Of a stretch of 64,000 nt of DNA, positions 43,815-53,839 are shown one piece after another. Numbering within the stretch: position 1 is the first letter of the stretch; the number at the start of each line of letters is the position of its first letter. The notes beneath the pieces were generated by a model. That model was given only the letters and a program-made list of their open reading frames with translations. It made no database searches and was not told where the DNA came from. The position numbers and the translations under genes are program-made. Origin of the DNA: Pseudomonas tructae (GTDB taxonomy: Bacteria > Pseudomonadota > Gammaproteobacteria > Pseudomonadales > Pseudomonadaceae); contig NZ_CP035952.1 of the NCBI RefSeq assembly GCF_004214895.1, positions 5,618,501-5,682,500 of the forward strand. Reading direction: 5' to 3'.

Positions 43815-46485
43815 AATCAGCCGCGCCGCGCTGTTCGGCAAACTCAACAGCGTCGCTTACAAGGCCATAGAGGCCGCCACGGTGTTCTGCAAGTTGCGGG
43901 GCAACCCCTATGTGGAACTGGCCCACTGGTTTCACCAACTGCTGCAACTGCAGGACTCGGACCTGCACCGCATCATTCGCCAGTTCAACCTTGAGCCTGC
44001 GCGCCTGGCCCGTGAGCTGACCGATGCCCTGGACCGTCTGCCGCGCGGCTCGACCTCGATCACCGACCTGTCCTCTCACGTAGAAGAAGCCGTCGAGCGT
44101 GGCTGGGTGTATGGCAGCCTGATGTTCGGCGAGAGCCAGGTGCGCACCGGCTACCTGGTGCTCGGCATCCTCAAGACCCCGAGCCTGCGTAATGCCTTGC
44201 TTGGCCTGTCGTCGGAGTTCGCCAAGATCAAGGTCGAAGCCCTCAGCGAGCGCTTTGATGAGTACGTCGGCGATTCACCGGAGAACGCCCTGGGCGCCAG
44301 CGACGGCTTCACTGCCGGCGCCGTACCGGGTGAAGCCAGTGGCGCCATGGCCCCCAGCGCCCTGGGCAAGCAGGAAGCACTCAAGCGCTTTACCGTCGAC
44401 CTCACCGAGCAAGCGCGCAGCGGCAAGCTTGATCCGATCGTTGGCCGCGACGAAGAGATCCGCCAACTGGTGGATATCCTCATGCGTCGCCGGCAGAACA
44501 ACCCGATCCTCACCGGTGAGGCGGGTGTAGGCAAAACGGCGGTGGTTGAAGGCTTTGCCCTGCGGATCGTTGCCGGCGATGTCCCGCCGTCGCTCAAGGA
44601 CGTCGAACTGCGCAGCCTGGATGTCGGCCTGTTGCAGGCCGGGGCGAGCATGAAGGGCGAGTTCGAACAGCGCCTGCGCCAGGTCATCGAAGACGTGCAG
44701 GCCTCGCCCAAACCAATCATTCTGTTCATCGACGAAGCCCACACCCTGGTCGGTGCCGGCGGCGCAGCCGGTACCGGTGATGCCGCCAACCTGCTCAAGC
44801 CCGCCCTGGCCCGCGGCAGCCTGCGCACCGTGGCCGCCACCACCTGGGCCGAGTACAAGAAACACATCGAGAAAGACCCGGCCCTGACCCGCCGCTTCCA
44901 GGTGGTGCAAGTTGCCGAACCGAGCGAAGACAAAGCCCTGCTGATGATGCGTGGCGTGGCCTCGACCATGGAGCAGCACCATCAGGTGCAGATCCTCGAT
45001 GAAGCCCTGGAGGCCTCGGTCAAGCTCTCCCACCGCTACATTCCGGCACGGCAGTTGCCGGACAAGTCCGTCAGCCTGCTCGACACCGCTTGCGCCCGCG
45101 TCGCCATCAGCCTGCACGCGGTGCCGGCAGAAGTGGACGATAGCCGCCGACGAATCGAGGCGCTGGACACCGAGCTGCAGATCATCGCCCGCGAACAGGC
45201 GATCGGTATCGCCATTGGTAACCGCCAGCAACAGGCGCAAACTCTGCTGGCTGCCGAGCGCGAGCGCCTGCTCGAACTGGAAAGCCGCTGGGCCGAAGAG
45301 AAAGCCCTGGTCGACGAACTGCTGGCGACCCGTGCGCAGCTGCGCGAAAACGTCGGCGAAGTCGACCGCGATACCGGCAGCGCACAAAGCCATGAGCTGC
45401 GCGAAACACTGCTCGACCTGCAGCAACGCCTGAGCGACCTGCAAGGTGAAAGCCCGCTGATCCTGCCGACCGTCGACTACCAGGCGGTGGCCTCGGTGGT
45501 TGCCGACTGGACCGGCATTCCGGTCGGGCGCATGGCCCGCAACGAGCTGGAAACCGTGCTCAAGCTCGACCAGCACCTGGCCAAGCGCATCATTGGCCAG
45601 GACCATGCCCTGCAAATGATCGCCAAGCGCATCCAGACCTCCCGCGCTGGCCTCGACAACCCCAACAAGCCAATCGGTGTGTTCATGCTCGCCGGCACCT
45701 CCGGGGTGGGCAAGACCGAAACTGCCCTGGCCCTGGCCGAAGCCATGTACGGCGGTGAGCAGAACGTCATCACCATCAACATGAGCGAGTTCCAGGAAGC
45801 CCATACCGTCTCGACCCTCAAGGGCGCCCCGCCTGGCTATGTCGGCTACGGCGAAGGTGGCGTGCTGACCGAGGCGGTACGACGCAAACCCTACAGCGTG
45901 GTGCTGCTGGACGAGGTGGAAAAAGCCCACCCGGACGTGCACGAGATCTTCTTCCAGGTGTTCGACAAGGGCGTCATGGAAGACGGCGAAGGCCGGGTTA
46001 TCGACTTCAAGAACACCCTGATCCTGCTCACCACCAACGCCGGTACCGAGCTTATTTCCCAGGTGTGCAAGGATCCGCAGAACGTCCCGCAGCCCGAGGC
46101 CATTGCCACCGCCCTGCGCCAACCGTTGCTGGAGATCTTCCCACCAGCGTTGCTTGGACGCCTGGTGACCATCCCCTACTACCCGCTCAGCGACGAGATG
46201 CTCAAGGCCATTACCCGCCTGCAGCTCGAACGCATCCGCAAGCGCGTGCAGGGCACCCACAAGGTCGCCTTCGACTACGACGACGAGGTGGTCGAGCTGA
46301 TCGTCTCGCGCTGCAGCGAGACCGAAAGCGGCGGGCGGATGATCGACGCGATCCTGACCAACAGCCTGCTGCCGGACATGAGCCGCGAGTTCCTCACCCG
46401 CATGCTCGAAGGCAAGGCCCTGGCCGGGGTGCGCATCAGCCGCCGCGACAACGACCTGCACTACCACTTCAGCGACGCGCCATGA
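43807..46485 (+). CDS. clpV: ClpV sheath-disassembly AAA+ ATPase (TssH)
   Basis: 892 residues. A ClpV-type N-domain (1-160) is followed by two AAA+ modules: Walker A GEAGVGKT near 237 and GTSGVGKT near 630, Walker B LFIDEAHTLVGAGG and VLLDEVEKAHPDV. A coiled-coil middle region is present (SRRRIEALDTELQIIAREQ). It refolds the contracted TssBC sheath for reuse. The N-domain starts MGEISRAALFGKLNSVAYKA, as in ClpV1 of H1-T6SS, and not as in ClpB. Confidence 0.97.
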   Translation: MGEISRAALFGKLNSVAYKAIEAATVFCKLRGNPYVELAHWFHQLLQLQDSDLHRIIRQFNLEPARLARELTDALDRLPRGSTSITDLSSHVEEAVERGWVYGSLMFGESQVRTGYLVLGILKTPSLRNALLGLSSEFAKIKVEALSERFDEYVGDSPENALGASDGFTAGAVPGEASGAMAPSALGKQEALKRFTVDLTEQARSGKLDPIVGRDEEIRQLVDILMRRRQNNPILTGEAGVGKTAVVEGFALRIVAGDVPPSLKDVELRSLDVGLLQAGASMKGEFEQRLRQVIEDVQASPKPIILFIDEAHTLVGAGGAAGTGDAANLLKPALARGSLRTVAATTWAEYKKHIEKDPALTRRFQVVQVAEPSEDKALLMMRGVASTMEQHHQVQILDEALEASVKLSHRYIPARQLPDKSVSLLDTACARVAISLHAVPAEVDDSRRRIEALDTELQIIAREQAIGIAIGNRQQQAQTLLAAERERLLELESRWAEEKALVDELLATRAQLRENVGEVDRDTGSAQSHELRETLLDLQQRLSDLQGESPLILPTVDYQAVASVVADWTGIPVGRMARNELETVLKLDQHLAKRIIGQDHALQMIAKRIQTSRAGLDNPNKPIGVFMLAGTSGVGKTETALALAEAMYGGEQNVITINMSEFQEAHTVSTLKGAPPGYVGYGEGGVLTEAVRRKPYSVVLLDEVEKAHPDVHEIFFQVFDKGVMEDGEGRVIDFKNTLILLTTNAGTELISQVCKDPQNVPQPEAIATALRQPLLEIFPPALLGRLVTIPYYPLSDEMLKAITRLQLERIRKRVQGTHKVAFDYDDEVVELIVSRCSETESGGRMIDAILTNSLLPDMSREFLTRMLEGKALAGVRISRRDNDLHYHFSDAP

Positions 46486-46508
46486 TGGCGCGTTCAACGA
46501 GATAGACG

Positions 46509-48452
46509 ATGCTATTCAAGCAATTCACCCGACTGGCGCAGATCAATAGCCCCCTGGGCCCGGATGCGCTGATCCTGGCGGAAATGGGCGGCGGCGAAGA
46601 GCTGGGGCGGCTGTTCGATTACGAATTGCAGCTGACCTCGGACAATTCGGCGATCGACCTCAACCAACTGCTGGGCAAGCCCATGAGCTTGAGCCTGGAG
46701 CTGGGTCTGGGCCGCTCGCGGTACTTTCACGGCATCGTTTCGCGCTGCAGCCAGAGTATCGACCGCGGCCAGTTCGCCAGTTATCGGGTGACCTTGCGGC
46801 CATGGTTGTGGTTGCTGAGCAAGACCTCCGACTGCCGCATCTTCCAGAACCAGACCATCCCGCAGATCATCAAGCAGGTGTTTCGCGACCTGGGGTTTTC
46901 CGACTTCGAAGACAGCCTCAGCCGGCCTTACCGCGAGTGGGAATACTGCGTGCAGTACCGCGAAACCAGCTTCGACTTCGTCAGCCGGCTAATGGAACAG
47001 GAAGGTATCTACTACTACTTCCGCCACGAAAAGGACCGCCACGTGCTGGTCCTGGCCGATGCCTATGGTGCCCACCAGGTGGTGCCCGGTTACGAGTCGG
47101 TGCCGTACTTTCCGCCCGATGGCCAGCACCGCGAGCGTGATCACCTCAACGACTGGCACCTGGCCCAGGAGGTGCAGTCCGGCTCGCTGGAGCTCAACGA
47201 CTACGACTTCCAGCGCCCCAGCGCGCGCATCGACGTACGCTCGCAAATGCCGCGGCCGCACACCGCAGGCGATTATCCGCTGTACGACTACCCCGGCACC
47301 TACGTGCAGAGCGAGGACGGCGAGCACTACGCCCGCACCCGCATCGAGGCGCTGCAAAGCCTGCATGAACGCATCGAGCTGCGCGGCAACGCCCGAGGCC
47401 TGGCGGCAGGCAATCTGTTCAGCATGAGCGGCTTCAGCCGCCAGGACCAGAACCGTGAGTACCTGATCGTCGGCGCCCGCTATTACATTGTCCAGGAGCG
47501 CCTGGAAACCGGTGGTGGCGGCGGCAATGCCCAGTTCGAAAGCAACCTCAGTTGCATCGACGGGCAGCAGAGCTTCCGCCCCCTGGCCAGTACCCTGCGC
47601 CCACAGGTCAGGGGCCCACAGACGGCGATCGTGGTCGGCCCGGCCGGTGAAGAGATCTGGACCGACCAGTATGGCCGGGTCAAGGTGCATTTTTACTGGG
47701 ACCGGCATGACCAGTCCAACGAAAACAGCTCGTGCTGGATTCGCGTCTCCCAGGCCTGGGCTGGCAAGAACTGGGGCTCGATGCAGATCCCGCGCATCGG
47801 CCAGGAAGTGATTGTCAGCTTTCTGGAAGGTGACCCGGACCGCCCGATCATCACCGGGCGGGTCTACAACGCCGAGCAGACCGTACCTTACGACCTGCCG
47901 GCCAATGCCACCCAGAGCGGGATGAAAAGCCGTTCGAGCAAGGGTGGTACACCTGCGAACTTCAACGAAATCCGCATGGAAGACAAGAAGGGCGCCGAGC
48001 AGCTGTACATCCACGCCGAGCGCAACCAGGACATCGCCGTCGAGAACGACGAGAGCCACTGGGTGGGCCACAACCGCAACAAGGTGGTGGACTTCAGCGA
48101 AGTGGCGACCATCGGCGAAGACCGCATTCGCGCGGTCAAGCGCGATGACATCCTGCTGGTGGGTTCGACCAAGACCGACAGCATCAGCCGCAGCTACCTG
48201 ATCGAGGTCGGCGAGAACCTGCGCCTGGTCTGCGGCAAGAGTGTGCTTGAACTCAACGCCAGCGGCCAGATCAACCTCACCGGCGTGCAGTTCAACTTCA
48301 ACGCCGAAGGCAACGCCCAGTTCAACACCGGCGGCACCCTTGACCTGAACATCGGCGGCGCCCCCGGCGCCACAGCGGACGGGCAAGGCGTCAAAGGCAC
48401 CATCGATGGTGCCGTGGAAGCGATCTTCCCCAAGCCCAAAGCCAGCCAATAA
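46509..48452 (+). CDS. vgrG: VgrG spike protein (TssI)
   Basis: 647 residues. The gp27-like hub (1-380) begins NSPLGPDALILAEM, with VQYRETSFDFVSRLMEQEGI. The gp5 OB-fold has WIRVSQAWAGKNWGSMQIPR and EVIVSFLEGDPDRPIITGRV. A C-terminal beta-prism follows (repeats around NLTGVQFNFNAEGNAQF). There is no extra effector domain, so toxicity is supplied by the Rhs protein encoded downstream, whose PAAR cone should cap this spike. Confidence 0.97.
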   Translation: MLFKQFTRLAQINSPLGPDALILAEMGGGEELGRLFDYELQLTSDNSAIDLNQLLGKPMSLSLELGLGRSRYFHGIVSRCSQSIDRGQFASYRVTLRPWLWLLSKTSDCRIFQNQTIPQIIKQVFRDLGFSDFEDSLSRPYREWEYCVQYRETSFDFVSRLMEQEGIYYYFRHEKDRHVLVLADAYGAHQVVPGYESVPYFPPDGQHRERDHLNDWHLAQEVQSGSLELNDYDFQRPSARIDVRSQMPRPHTAGDYPLYDYPGTYVQSEDGEHYARTRIEALQSLHERIELRGNARGLAAGNLFSMSGFSRQDQNREYLIVGARYYIVQERLETGGGGGNAQFESNLSCIDGQQSFRPLASTLRPQVRGPQTAIVVGPAGEEIWTDQYGRVKVHFYWDRHDQSNENSSCWIRVSQAWAGKNWGSMQIPRIGQEVIVSFLEGDPDRPIITGRVYNAEQTVPYDLPANATQSGMKSRSSKGGTPANFNEIRMEDKKGAEQLYIHAERNQDIAVENDESHWVGHNRNKVVDFSEVATIGEDRIRAVKRDDILLVGSTKTDSISRSYLIEVGENLRLVCGKSVLELNASGQINLTGVQFNFNAEGNAQFNTGGTLDLNIGGAPGATADGQGVKGTIDGAVEAIFPKPKASQ

Positions 48453-48467
48453 CGAGACCTTTGCGTC

Positions 48468-48902
48468 ATGACTTATCGCCTCAACGAATTCCAGTTTGCC
48501 TTGCCCGATGCCCAGGTGCAGGACACGACGATCAACATCCTGCGCTTTGCCGAGCTGGGTACTTCGCTGATCGTCAGCCGCAGCCTGCTGGCTGACGGCG
48601 AAACCCTGCAGAGCAACTTCGACGGCCAGCTCGAACGTCTGCAGCAGCAGGTCAAGGACCTGCGCTTTCAACCCGGCCAGGCTGTGCGCCTGGGCGTCGA
48701 TCAGTCGGTAGAGGGCATCGAGCTGCGTAGTCAGTTCAGCAAGGGCAATGAAAAGGTCTACCAGTTCCAGCTGGCCCTGGTGCTGCCAGGCACCCGCAAG
48801 ATGTTCGCCCTGAGTTACGTCAAGGGCCAGCCACTGGGCGATGCCGAAGCTGCGCACTGGGCGGCAATCAAGCAATCGCTGAACTTCGACGCCACGGCCT
48901 GA
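48468..48902 (+). CDS. Eag chaperone (DUF1795/DcrB-like) for the Rhs effector
   Basis: 144 residues, single DUF1795 domain without signal peptide. It starts MTYRLNEFQFALP and has TSLIVSRSLLADGETL and a C-terminal FALSYVKGQPLGDAEA. Eag proteins bind and shield the N-terminal transmembrane segments of prePAAR effectors before loading on VgrG. The position between vgrG and a PAAR-Rhs gene with such segments, 12 bp upstream of it, fits this precisely. Confidence 0.92.
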   Translation: MTYRLNEFQFALPDAQVQDTTINILRFAELGTSLIVSRSLLADGETLQSNFDGQLERLQQQVKDLRFQPGQAVRLGVDQSVEGIELRSQFSKGNEKVYQFQLALVLPGTRKMFALSYVKGQPLGDAEAAHWAAIKQSLNFDATA

Positions 48903-48914
48903 TGAGCACCTTGC

Positions 48915-51900
48915 ATGTCTGACGCTCTATGGGCCGCCCGCCAGGGCGATGCGCTGATGCACACCTCGATGATGGCCGACATTGTCAGTGGCGTGCTGGA
49001 AGTCGCGGCCAACGTCGCCATCGGCATCGTCGCTACCGCAGCGGTGACCGCAGCGCTGGGCCTGACCGTGGTGACCGGCGGCCTGGGCTGCTTCGTGCTT
49101 GGCGCGGTGGTCGGCATCGTGGTTGGCGTGGCCATGAGCAAGACCGGAGCCGACAAAGGCTTGAGCAGTTTATGCGAGGGCATCGGCAACGCCCTGTTCC
49201 CACCCTCGGTGCAGGCCAATATCCTCACCGGCTCAAAGAATACCCACACCAATGGCAAGCCGGCCGCCCGCGCCGCTGGCGTCATCGTTGCTGCCGCTGC
49301 CCCCGCAGGCAGTGATGCCGCTCAGCCGCCTGGCGAAGAGGAAGAAGAAAGCTTTCTCGACATGGCCAAGGGCTTTTTCTCGCAGATGTGGCGGCCCACG
49401 GTCGCCAGCCCCGCGCCCAATACCGAGCCTGCCGACGACGACAAGATCCTCTGCAGCAAGCACCCGCCCATGCCGCCGCAGTACCTGGCCGAAGGCTCGA
49501 GCAAGGTCACCATCAACGGCCACCCGGCCTGTCGCAGTGGTGATCGCAGTACCTGCGAGGCAGTGATCGTCGATGCCGGGCTGATCTCCAACAACGTGCG
49601 TATTGGCGGCGGTTCGATCGTGGTCCGCGAGATTCGCAGCGGCAAGACCCCGGGCATCGGCCTGGCGATTACCGCGTTGATGATGCTGCGCGGGCGGGGC
49701 GGCAAGTTCTACAGCAAGTTCGGCTGCATGCTGATCGGCGGCATCGCCAGTGCGGTCACCAGCCAGGTGACCGGAGCGATTACCAGTGCCATTGCCGGCT
49801 CACCCAACCCGGTACATGTGCCCACCGGGGCGAAGATCCTAGGTGGCGAAGCAGAGCTCGACTTCAGCCTGCCAGGTCTCATCCCGTTGGACTGGCAGCG
49901 CTATTACAACAGCCGTGACGAGCGCCGTGATGGCCTGTTCGGTGCTGGTTGGAGCGTTGATTACGAAGTCTTCGTGGCCATCGAGGCCCACCCCGAAGGC
50001 GGTGAACGCCTGCTGTTCACCGACGAACAGGCACGTGTGATCGACATGGGCGACATCCCCCGGGGTGAGGCGGTGTTCAGCGCTGGCGAAGGCCTGAGCG
50101 TGCGCCGCGCCCTCGATGGCGAGCTGCTGATAGAAAGCGCCGACGGCCTCTACCGCCTGTTCCAGCCTACCCCGGGCAACCCGCAGCGCCTGCGCCTGAC
50201 GCAGTTGGGCGACCGCAACGACAACCGCATCTACCTGGACTACGACGCCAGTGGCCGCTTGCACGCACTGCGCGACACCTTTGATCACGTCCGCGTACAG
50301 CTGATTTACAGTGCCCAATGGCCGGGACGGGTCAGCCAGATCGAACGCCTTTATAGCGACGATTCGAGCGAGCGCCTGGCCAGCTACAGCTACGACAACG
50401 CGGGCGATCTTGCCGAAGTGCGCGACGCCAATGACCAGGTGCAACGTCGCTTCGCCTATGACCAGGGCCGGCGCATGGTTGAACACCAACTGCCAGGCGG
50501 CCTGCGCTGTTTCTATGAGTGGCTGTGGACTGCCGATGACTGGCGCGTGGCCCGGCACTGGACCGACGAGGGTGACGAATACCGTTTCGACTATGACATC
50601 CAAGCGGGTATCACCCGGGTCACCGACGGTTTGCAACGGGTCAGCAGCCGTCACTGGAACCCGCAGTACCAGATTACCCAGTACACCGATGCCCTTGGCC
50701 AGACCTGGCACTTCCAGTGGAACGACGAACGCCAGTTGCTGGCCGCGACCGACCCGCAAGGCGGGCAATGGCAGTACCACTACGACGAGTCCGGCAACCT
50801 GAGCCAAAGCATCGACCCGCTGGGCCGCAGCGAATCGACCCTGTGGCTGCAGCACTGGTCGCTGCCCCGCGTGCAGACCGACAAGGCCGGCAATCGCTGG
50901 CGCTACCGCTACGACCAGCGCGGCAATTGCAGCAGCACAACCGACCCGCTGGGCAACATTACCCGCTACCGCTATGACGAACGCGGCCAGGTGGTGGAGA
51001 TTATCGATGCGGCGGGCAAGCACAAGCACCTGCGCTGGAACGAACAGGGCCTGCTGGTTGAACAGGTCGATTGCTCGGGGTATCCAACCCGCCTGAGCTA
51101 CGACCGGCGCGGGCACCTGCAGGCCGTTACCGACGCCCTCGGCGAGCGTACCGAGTACCAGTACGATGCCCAGGGCAAGCTGTTTGCCACGCAAATGCCG
51201 GACGGGCGCAGCGAGCACTACCAGCTTGAACGCGATGGCCAGCTCAATAGCTATACCGACCCGGCCGGGCACACCACCCGCTACCGCTACAACCGTCGCG
51301 GCCAGGTCCAACAACGTATCGACCCCCATGGCCGGCTGGTGCAGTTCAGCTATGACGCCTATGGTCGCCTGCAAACCCTGAGCAACGAGAACGGCGAAAG
51401 CTACAGGTTCAGCTGGGACCTGCTCGATCGCCTGGTCGAGCAGCAGGATCTGGACGGCAGCATCAAACGCTATGCCTACGCAGCGCTGGACAGTATCAGT
51501 CGTCTGACGTTTATCCCGGCACCGTCGGCGGCCGACCCGGCTCTGCCGCCCATCATCCACCAGTTCAGTCACGATGCCGTCGGCCGCTTGACCGACAAGC
51601 AGACCGACGATGGCCACACGCACTATCGCTATGACGACGAGGATCAGCTCACGGCGATCAGCTTCACCGACACGGCCGGGGAAACCGAACAACTGGCCTT
51701 CGCCTATGACGCGCTTGGCCAACTGCTGGAAGAACATAGCGCCGCTGGAGTGCTACAGCATCACTATGACGAACTCGGCAACCTGAGCCAGACCCAACTG
51801 CCCGATGGCCGCTGGCTCAACCGCCTGTACTACGGCAGCGGTCACCTGCACCAGATCAACCTCGACGGCACGCTGATCAGCGACTTCGAACGCGACCGCC

Positions 51901-53297
51901 TGCACCGTGAGGTCCTGCGCACCCAGGGCCGCATCAGCACCCGCAGCGAGTACGACCGCAGCGGTCGCTTGCGCTCGCGCCTGCGTCGCCCCGGCCAGCA
52001 ACCGCCGCAACTGCCGGCCGCCGTGCAACAACGCTTCGACTTCGATCCGGCCGACAACCTGATCAGCCGCTTCCAGCAACAACCTGGCAGCCAGCATCAG
52101 CAATTGCTGCACTACGATGCCAGCGGTCGGGTGATGGCCAGTCAAGAGGCCGGCCGCGGCCAGAGCGAAGCTTTCGCCTACGACGGCGCCGCCAACTTGC
52201 TCGACAGCACCCAGGCCGGCGTGGGCCTGGTCCGCCACAACCGCTTGCTGACCTACCAGGACAAACGCTACCGCTACGACGCCTTTGGCCGCCTGGTAGA
52301 AAAACGCAGCAGCCGGCGCGGCACCCAGCACTTCAGTTACGACGCCGAGCATCGCCTGATCCAGGTACGCAGCCAGCATGGCGGTCGCGAGCGTGTGCTG
52401 AACATGCGCTACGACCCGTTGGGCCGGCGTATCGAGAAGCGTGAGTACGATGACCAGGGCAACCTGCTCGACCAGACCCGCTTCGTCTGGGACGGCCTGC
52501 GCCTTTTGCAAGAACACCGGCACAGCCAGACCAGCCTGTACCTGTACGTCGAAGACAGCCATGAACCGCTGGCCCGGGTGGACGGTGTCGGGGCGCACCA
52601 GCAGGTGCGCCACTACCACAACGACCTCAACGGCCTGCCCGAACAACTGACCGACGCCGGCGGCGAAACCATCTGGCAGGCGCGCTACCAGGTCTGGGGC
52701 AATACCCTGGAGGAAAGGCGGGAAGCGCAGTACATCGAAGAGCAGAACCTGAGGTTCCAGGGCCAGTACCTGGACCGCGAGACCGGGCTGCACTACAACA
52801 CGTTTCGCTTCTATGATCCGGATATCGGGCGTTTTACTCAGCCCGATCCGATCGGGCTTGAAGGCGGGCTGAACCTATACTATTACGCGCCCAATCCTTT
52901 TACCTGGCTCGACCCGTTCGGCCTGACCAGTTGCGGCACACCGAGAAAGTCCGCGAACCCGTCAAAAGTAGTTAATGACCTTAAAGCGTTCAGCAGTAAA
53001 CGTTTCCGCTTTGGCAGCAATACGTTCAAACTTGACAAGAGTGGCATGAAGCATATTCTTGAGCGCCATCACCCTAAATACTGGGATGGTTCTGTAAAGG
53101 CGCGGCAAAGTTTCCTGTCCCCGAAACTGTCGATCAAAGATGTTTCGAATGTTGTGCGCGATGTCATGCAACAAAACCGAGGCGTGCTGACAAACAAGGG
53201 CACCGTAGGTAAGTACCAGATCAGTGGCACTTCGAACGGCGTAGAATATGTGGTCGGATTCAATAACGGCAGAGTAGGACAACTGTATCCCAAATGA
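48915..53297 (+). CDS. PAAR-Rhs polymorphic toxin with EndoU-like C-terminal tip
   Basis: 1460 residues. The prePAAR motif AARQGDALMH (residues 7-16) is followed by two hydrophobic helices (about 28-77), a PAAR cone (about 172-250, KVTINGHPACRSGD) and a long YD-repeat Rhs shell. The conserved C-terminal self-cleavage region has DPIGLEGGLNLYYYAPNP and ends DPFGL. The 123-residue tip (from 1338) contains MKHILERHHP, KARQSFLSP, DVSNVVRDV, SNGVEYVVGF and the ending VGQLYPK. This order (HIL-x-RH, S-F, NGV, YP) resembles EndoU-type RNases of the BECR fold; that call is by eye. From about 52960 base composition becomes AT-rich, which indicates an acquired tip. Confidence 0.93.
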   Translation: MSDALWAARQGDALMHTSMMADIVSGVLEVAANVAIGIVATAAVTAALGLTVVTGGLGCFVLGAVVGIVVGVAMSKTGADKGLSSLCEGIGNALFPPSVQANILTGSKNTHTNGKPAARAAGVIVAAAAPAGSDAAQPPGEEEEESFLDMAKGFFSQMWRPTVASPAPNTEPADDDKILCSKHPPMPPQYLAEGSSKVTINGHPACRSGDRSTCEAVIVDAGLISNNVRIGGGSIVVREIRSGKTPGIGLAITALMMLRGRGGKFYSKFGCMLIGGIASAVTSQVTGAITSAIAGSPNPVHVPTGAKILGGEAELDFSLPGLIPLDWQRYYNSRDERRDGLFGAGWSVDYEVFVAIEAHPEGGERLLFTDEQARVIDMGDIPRGEAVFSAGEGLSVRRALDGELLIESADGLYRLFQPTPGNPQRLRLTQLGDRNDNRIYLDYDASGRLHALRDTFDHVRVQLIYSAQWPGRVSQIERLYSDDSSERLASYSYDNAGDLAEVRDANDQVQRRFAYDQGRRMVEHQLPGGLRCFYEWLWTADDWRVARHWTDEGDEYRFDYDIQAGITRVTDGLQRVSSRHWNPQYQITQYTDALGQTWHFQWNDERQLLAATDPQGGQWQYHYDESGNLSQSIDPLGRSESTLWLQHWSLPRVQTDKAGNRWRYRYDQRGNCSSTTDPLGNITRYRYDERGQVVEIIDAAGKHKHLRWNEQGLLVEQVDCSGYPTRLSYDRRGHLQAVTDALGERTEYQYDAQGKLFATQMPDGRSEHYQLERDGQLNSYTDPAGHTTRYRYNRRGQVQQRIDPHGRLVQFSYDAYGRLQTLSNENGESYRFSWDLLDRLVEQQDLDGSIKRYAYAALDSISRLTFIPAPSAADPALPPIIHQFSHDAVGRLTDKQTDDGHTHYRYDDEDQLTAISFTDTAGETEQLAFAYDALGQLLEEHSAAGVLQHHYDELGNLSQTQLPDGRWLNRLYYGSGHLHQINLDGTLISDFERDRLHREVLRTQGRISTRSEYDRSGRLRSRLRRPGQQPPQLPAAVQQRFDFDPADNLISRFQQQPGSQHQQLLHYDASGRVMASQEAGRGQSEAFAYDGAANLLDSTQAGVGLVRHNRLLTYQDKRYRYDAFGRLVEKRSSRRGTQHFSYDAEHRLIQVRSQHGGRERVLNMRYDPLGRRIEKREYDDQGNLLDQTRFVWDGLRLLQEHRHSQTSLYLYVEDSHEPLARVDGVGAHQQVRHYHNDLNGLPEQLTDAGGETIWQARYQVWGNTLEERREAQYIEEQNLRFQGQYLDRETGLHYNTFRFYDPDIGRFTQPDPIGLEGGLNLYYYAPNPFTWLDPFGLTSCGTPRKSANPSKVVNDLKAFSSKRFRFGSNTFKLDKSGMKHILERHHPKYWDGSVKARQSFLSPKLSIKDVSNVVRDVMQQNRGVLTNKGTVGKYQISGTSNGVEYVVGFNNGRVGQLYPK

Positions 53298-53752
53298 AAA
53301 ATCGAATTACAATTGAAACCTATGTAAAGACGGGTGAACGCTTTACCGATTTCTTCGAGTACGAAGGAGGGTTCAATAGCCAGGATTCCATAGAGGGCGC
53401 ACTGGTTCTCTCCATCAATGGTACGTCGCTGATCGACAAGAGCATGTTTGATTATGTCGATGACCTGTGGAGTTATTTGTCGGAAGGATTGCAGCACGTC
53501 AGTGAGGGTAAAGCATTCAGCTGTTTCTTCCCTGACCAGCCAATTGAAGTCAAAATGACGCCCAGCAATGCTCGCCTGCAGCTGAGTGTCAATTGCCACC
53601 GCGAGGTCTCGGTTACAGTCGATACAGATGAGTTTGTCAGGGTCATGAGTGAACACGCCCGCCAATTCTTTACCCACTTGCAGAAGATTGAACCGGGTGC
53701 CAAAGGGACGTGCAGCTATGCCTTGGGATACTTGGATAAAATCCATCGGTGA
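53294..53752 (+). CDS. Probable immunity protein for the Rhs toxin tip
   Basis: 152 residues, acidic and soluble, no signal or membrane segment. The ATG overlaps the rhs stop by 4 bp (ATGA), the usual toxin-immunity coupling. G+C is low: 21 of 60 bases at 53281-53340, the same character as the toxin tip and unlike the Rhs shell. I recognise no family. The immunity role follows from position; a cytoplasmic location suits protection against an RNase. Confidence 0.82.
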   Translation: MKNRITIETYVKTGERFTDFFEYEGGFNSQDSIEGALVLSINGTSLIDKSMFDYVDDLWSYLSEGLQHVSEGKAFSCFFPDQPIEVKMTPSNARLQLSVNCHREVSVTVDTDEFVRVMSEHARQFFTHLQKIEPGAKGTCSYALGYLDKIHR

Positions 53753-53839
53753 ACGTCAATAACCGAGCCAATCTCAATCTACAAAGGGAAATGCCCTACC
53801 CAGCCGGATTCCACCACAGCAGTTGTGGAGGCACGTAAC

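Noticed and set aside
44275..46497. 740-residue minus-strand frame over clpV
   Set aside because: Mirror of the ClpV frame; no family features, while both Walker A motifs are on the plus strand.
49839..51737. 632-residue minus-strand frame over the rhs gene
   Set aside because: Repetitive hydrophobic sequence arises from the reverse complement of YD-repeats; no start site or domain.
53069..53746. Minus-strand frame of 225 residues over the toxin tip and immunity gene
   Set aside because: It covers the ATGA-coupled toxin-immunity junction on the opposite strand and has no ribosome-binding site. It was considered because the region is AT-rich, where long chance frames are rarer, but no domain is visible.
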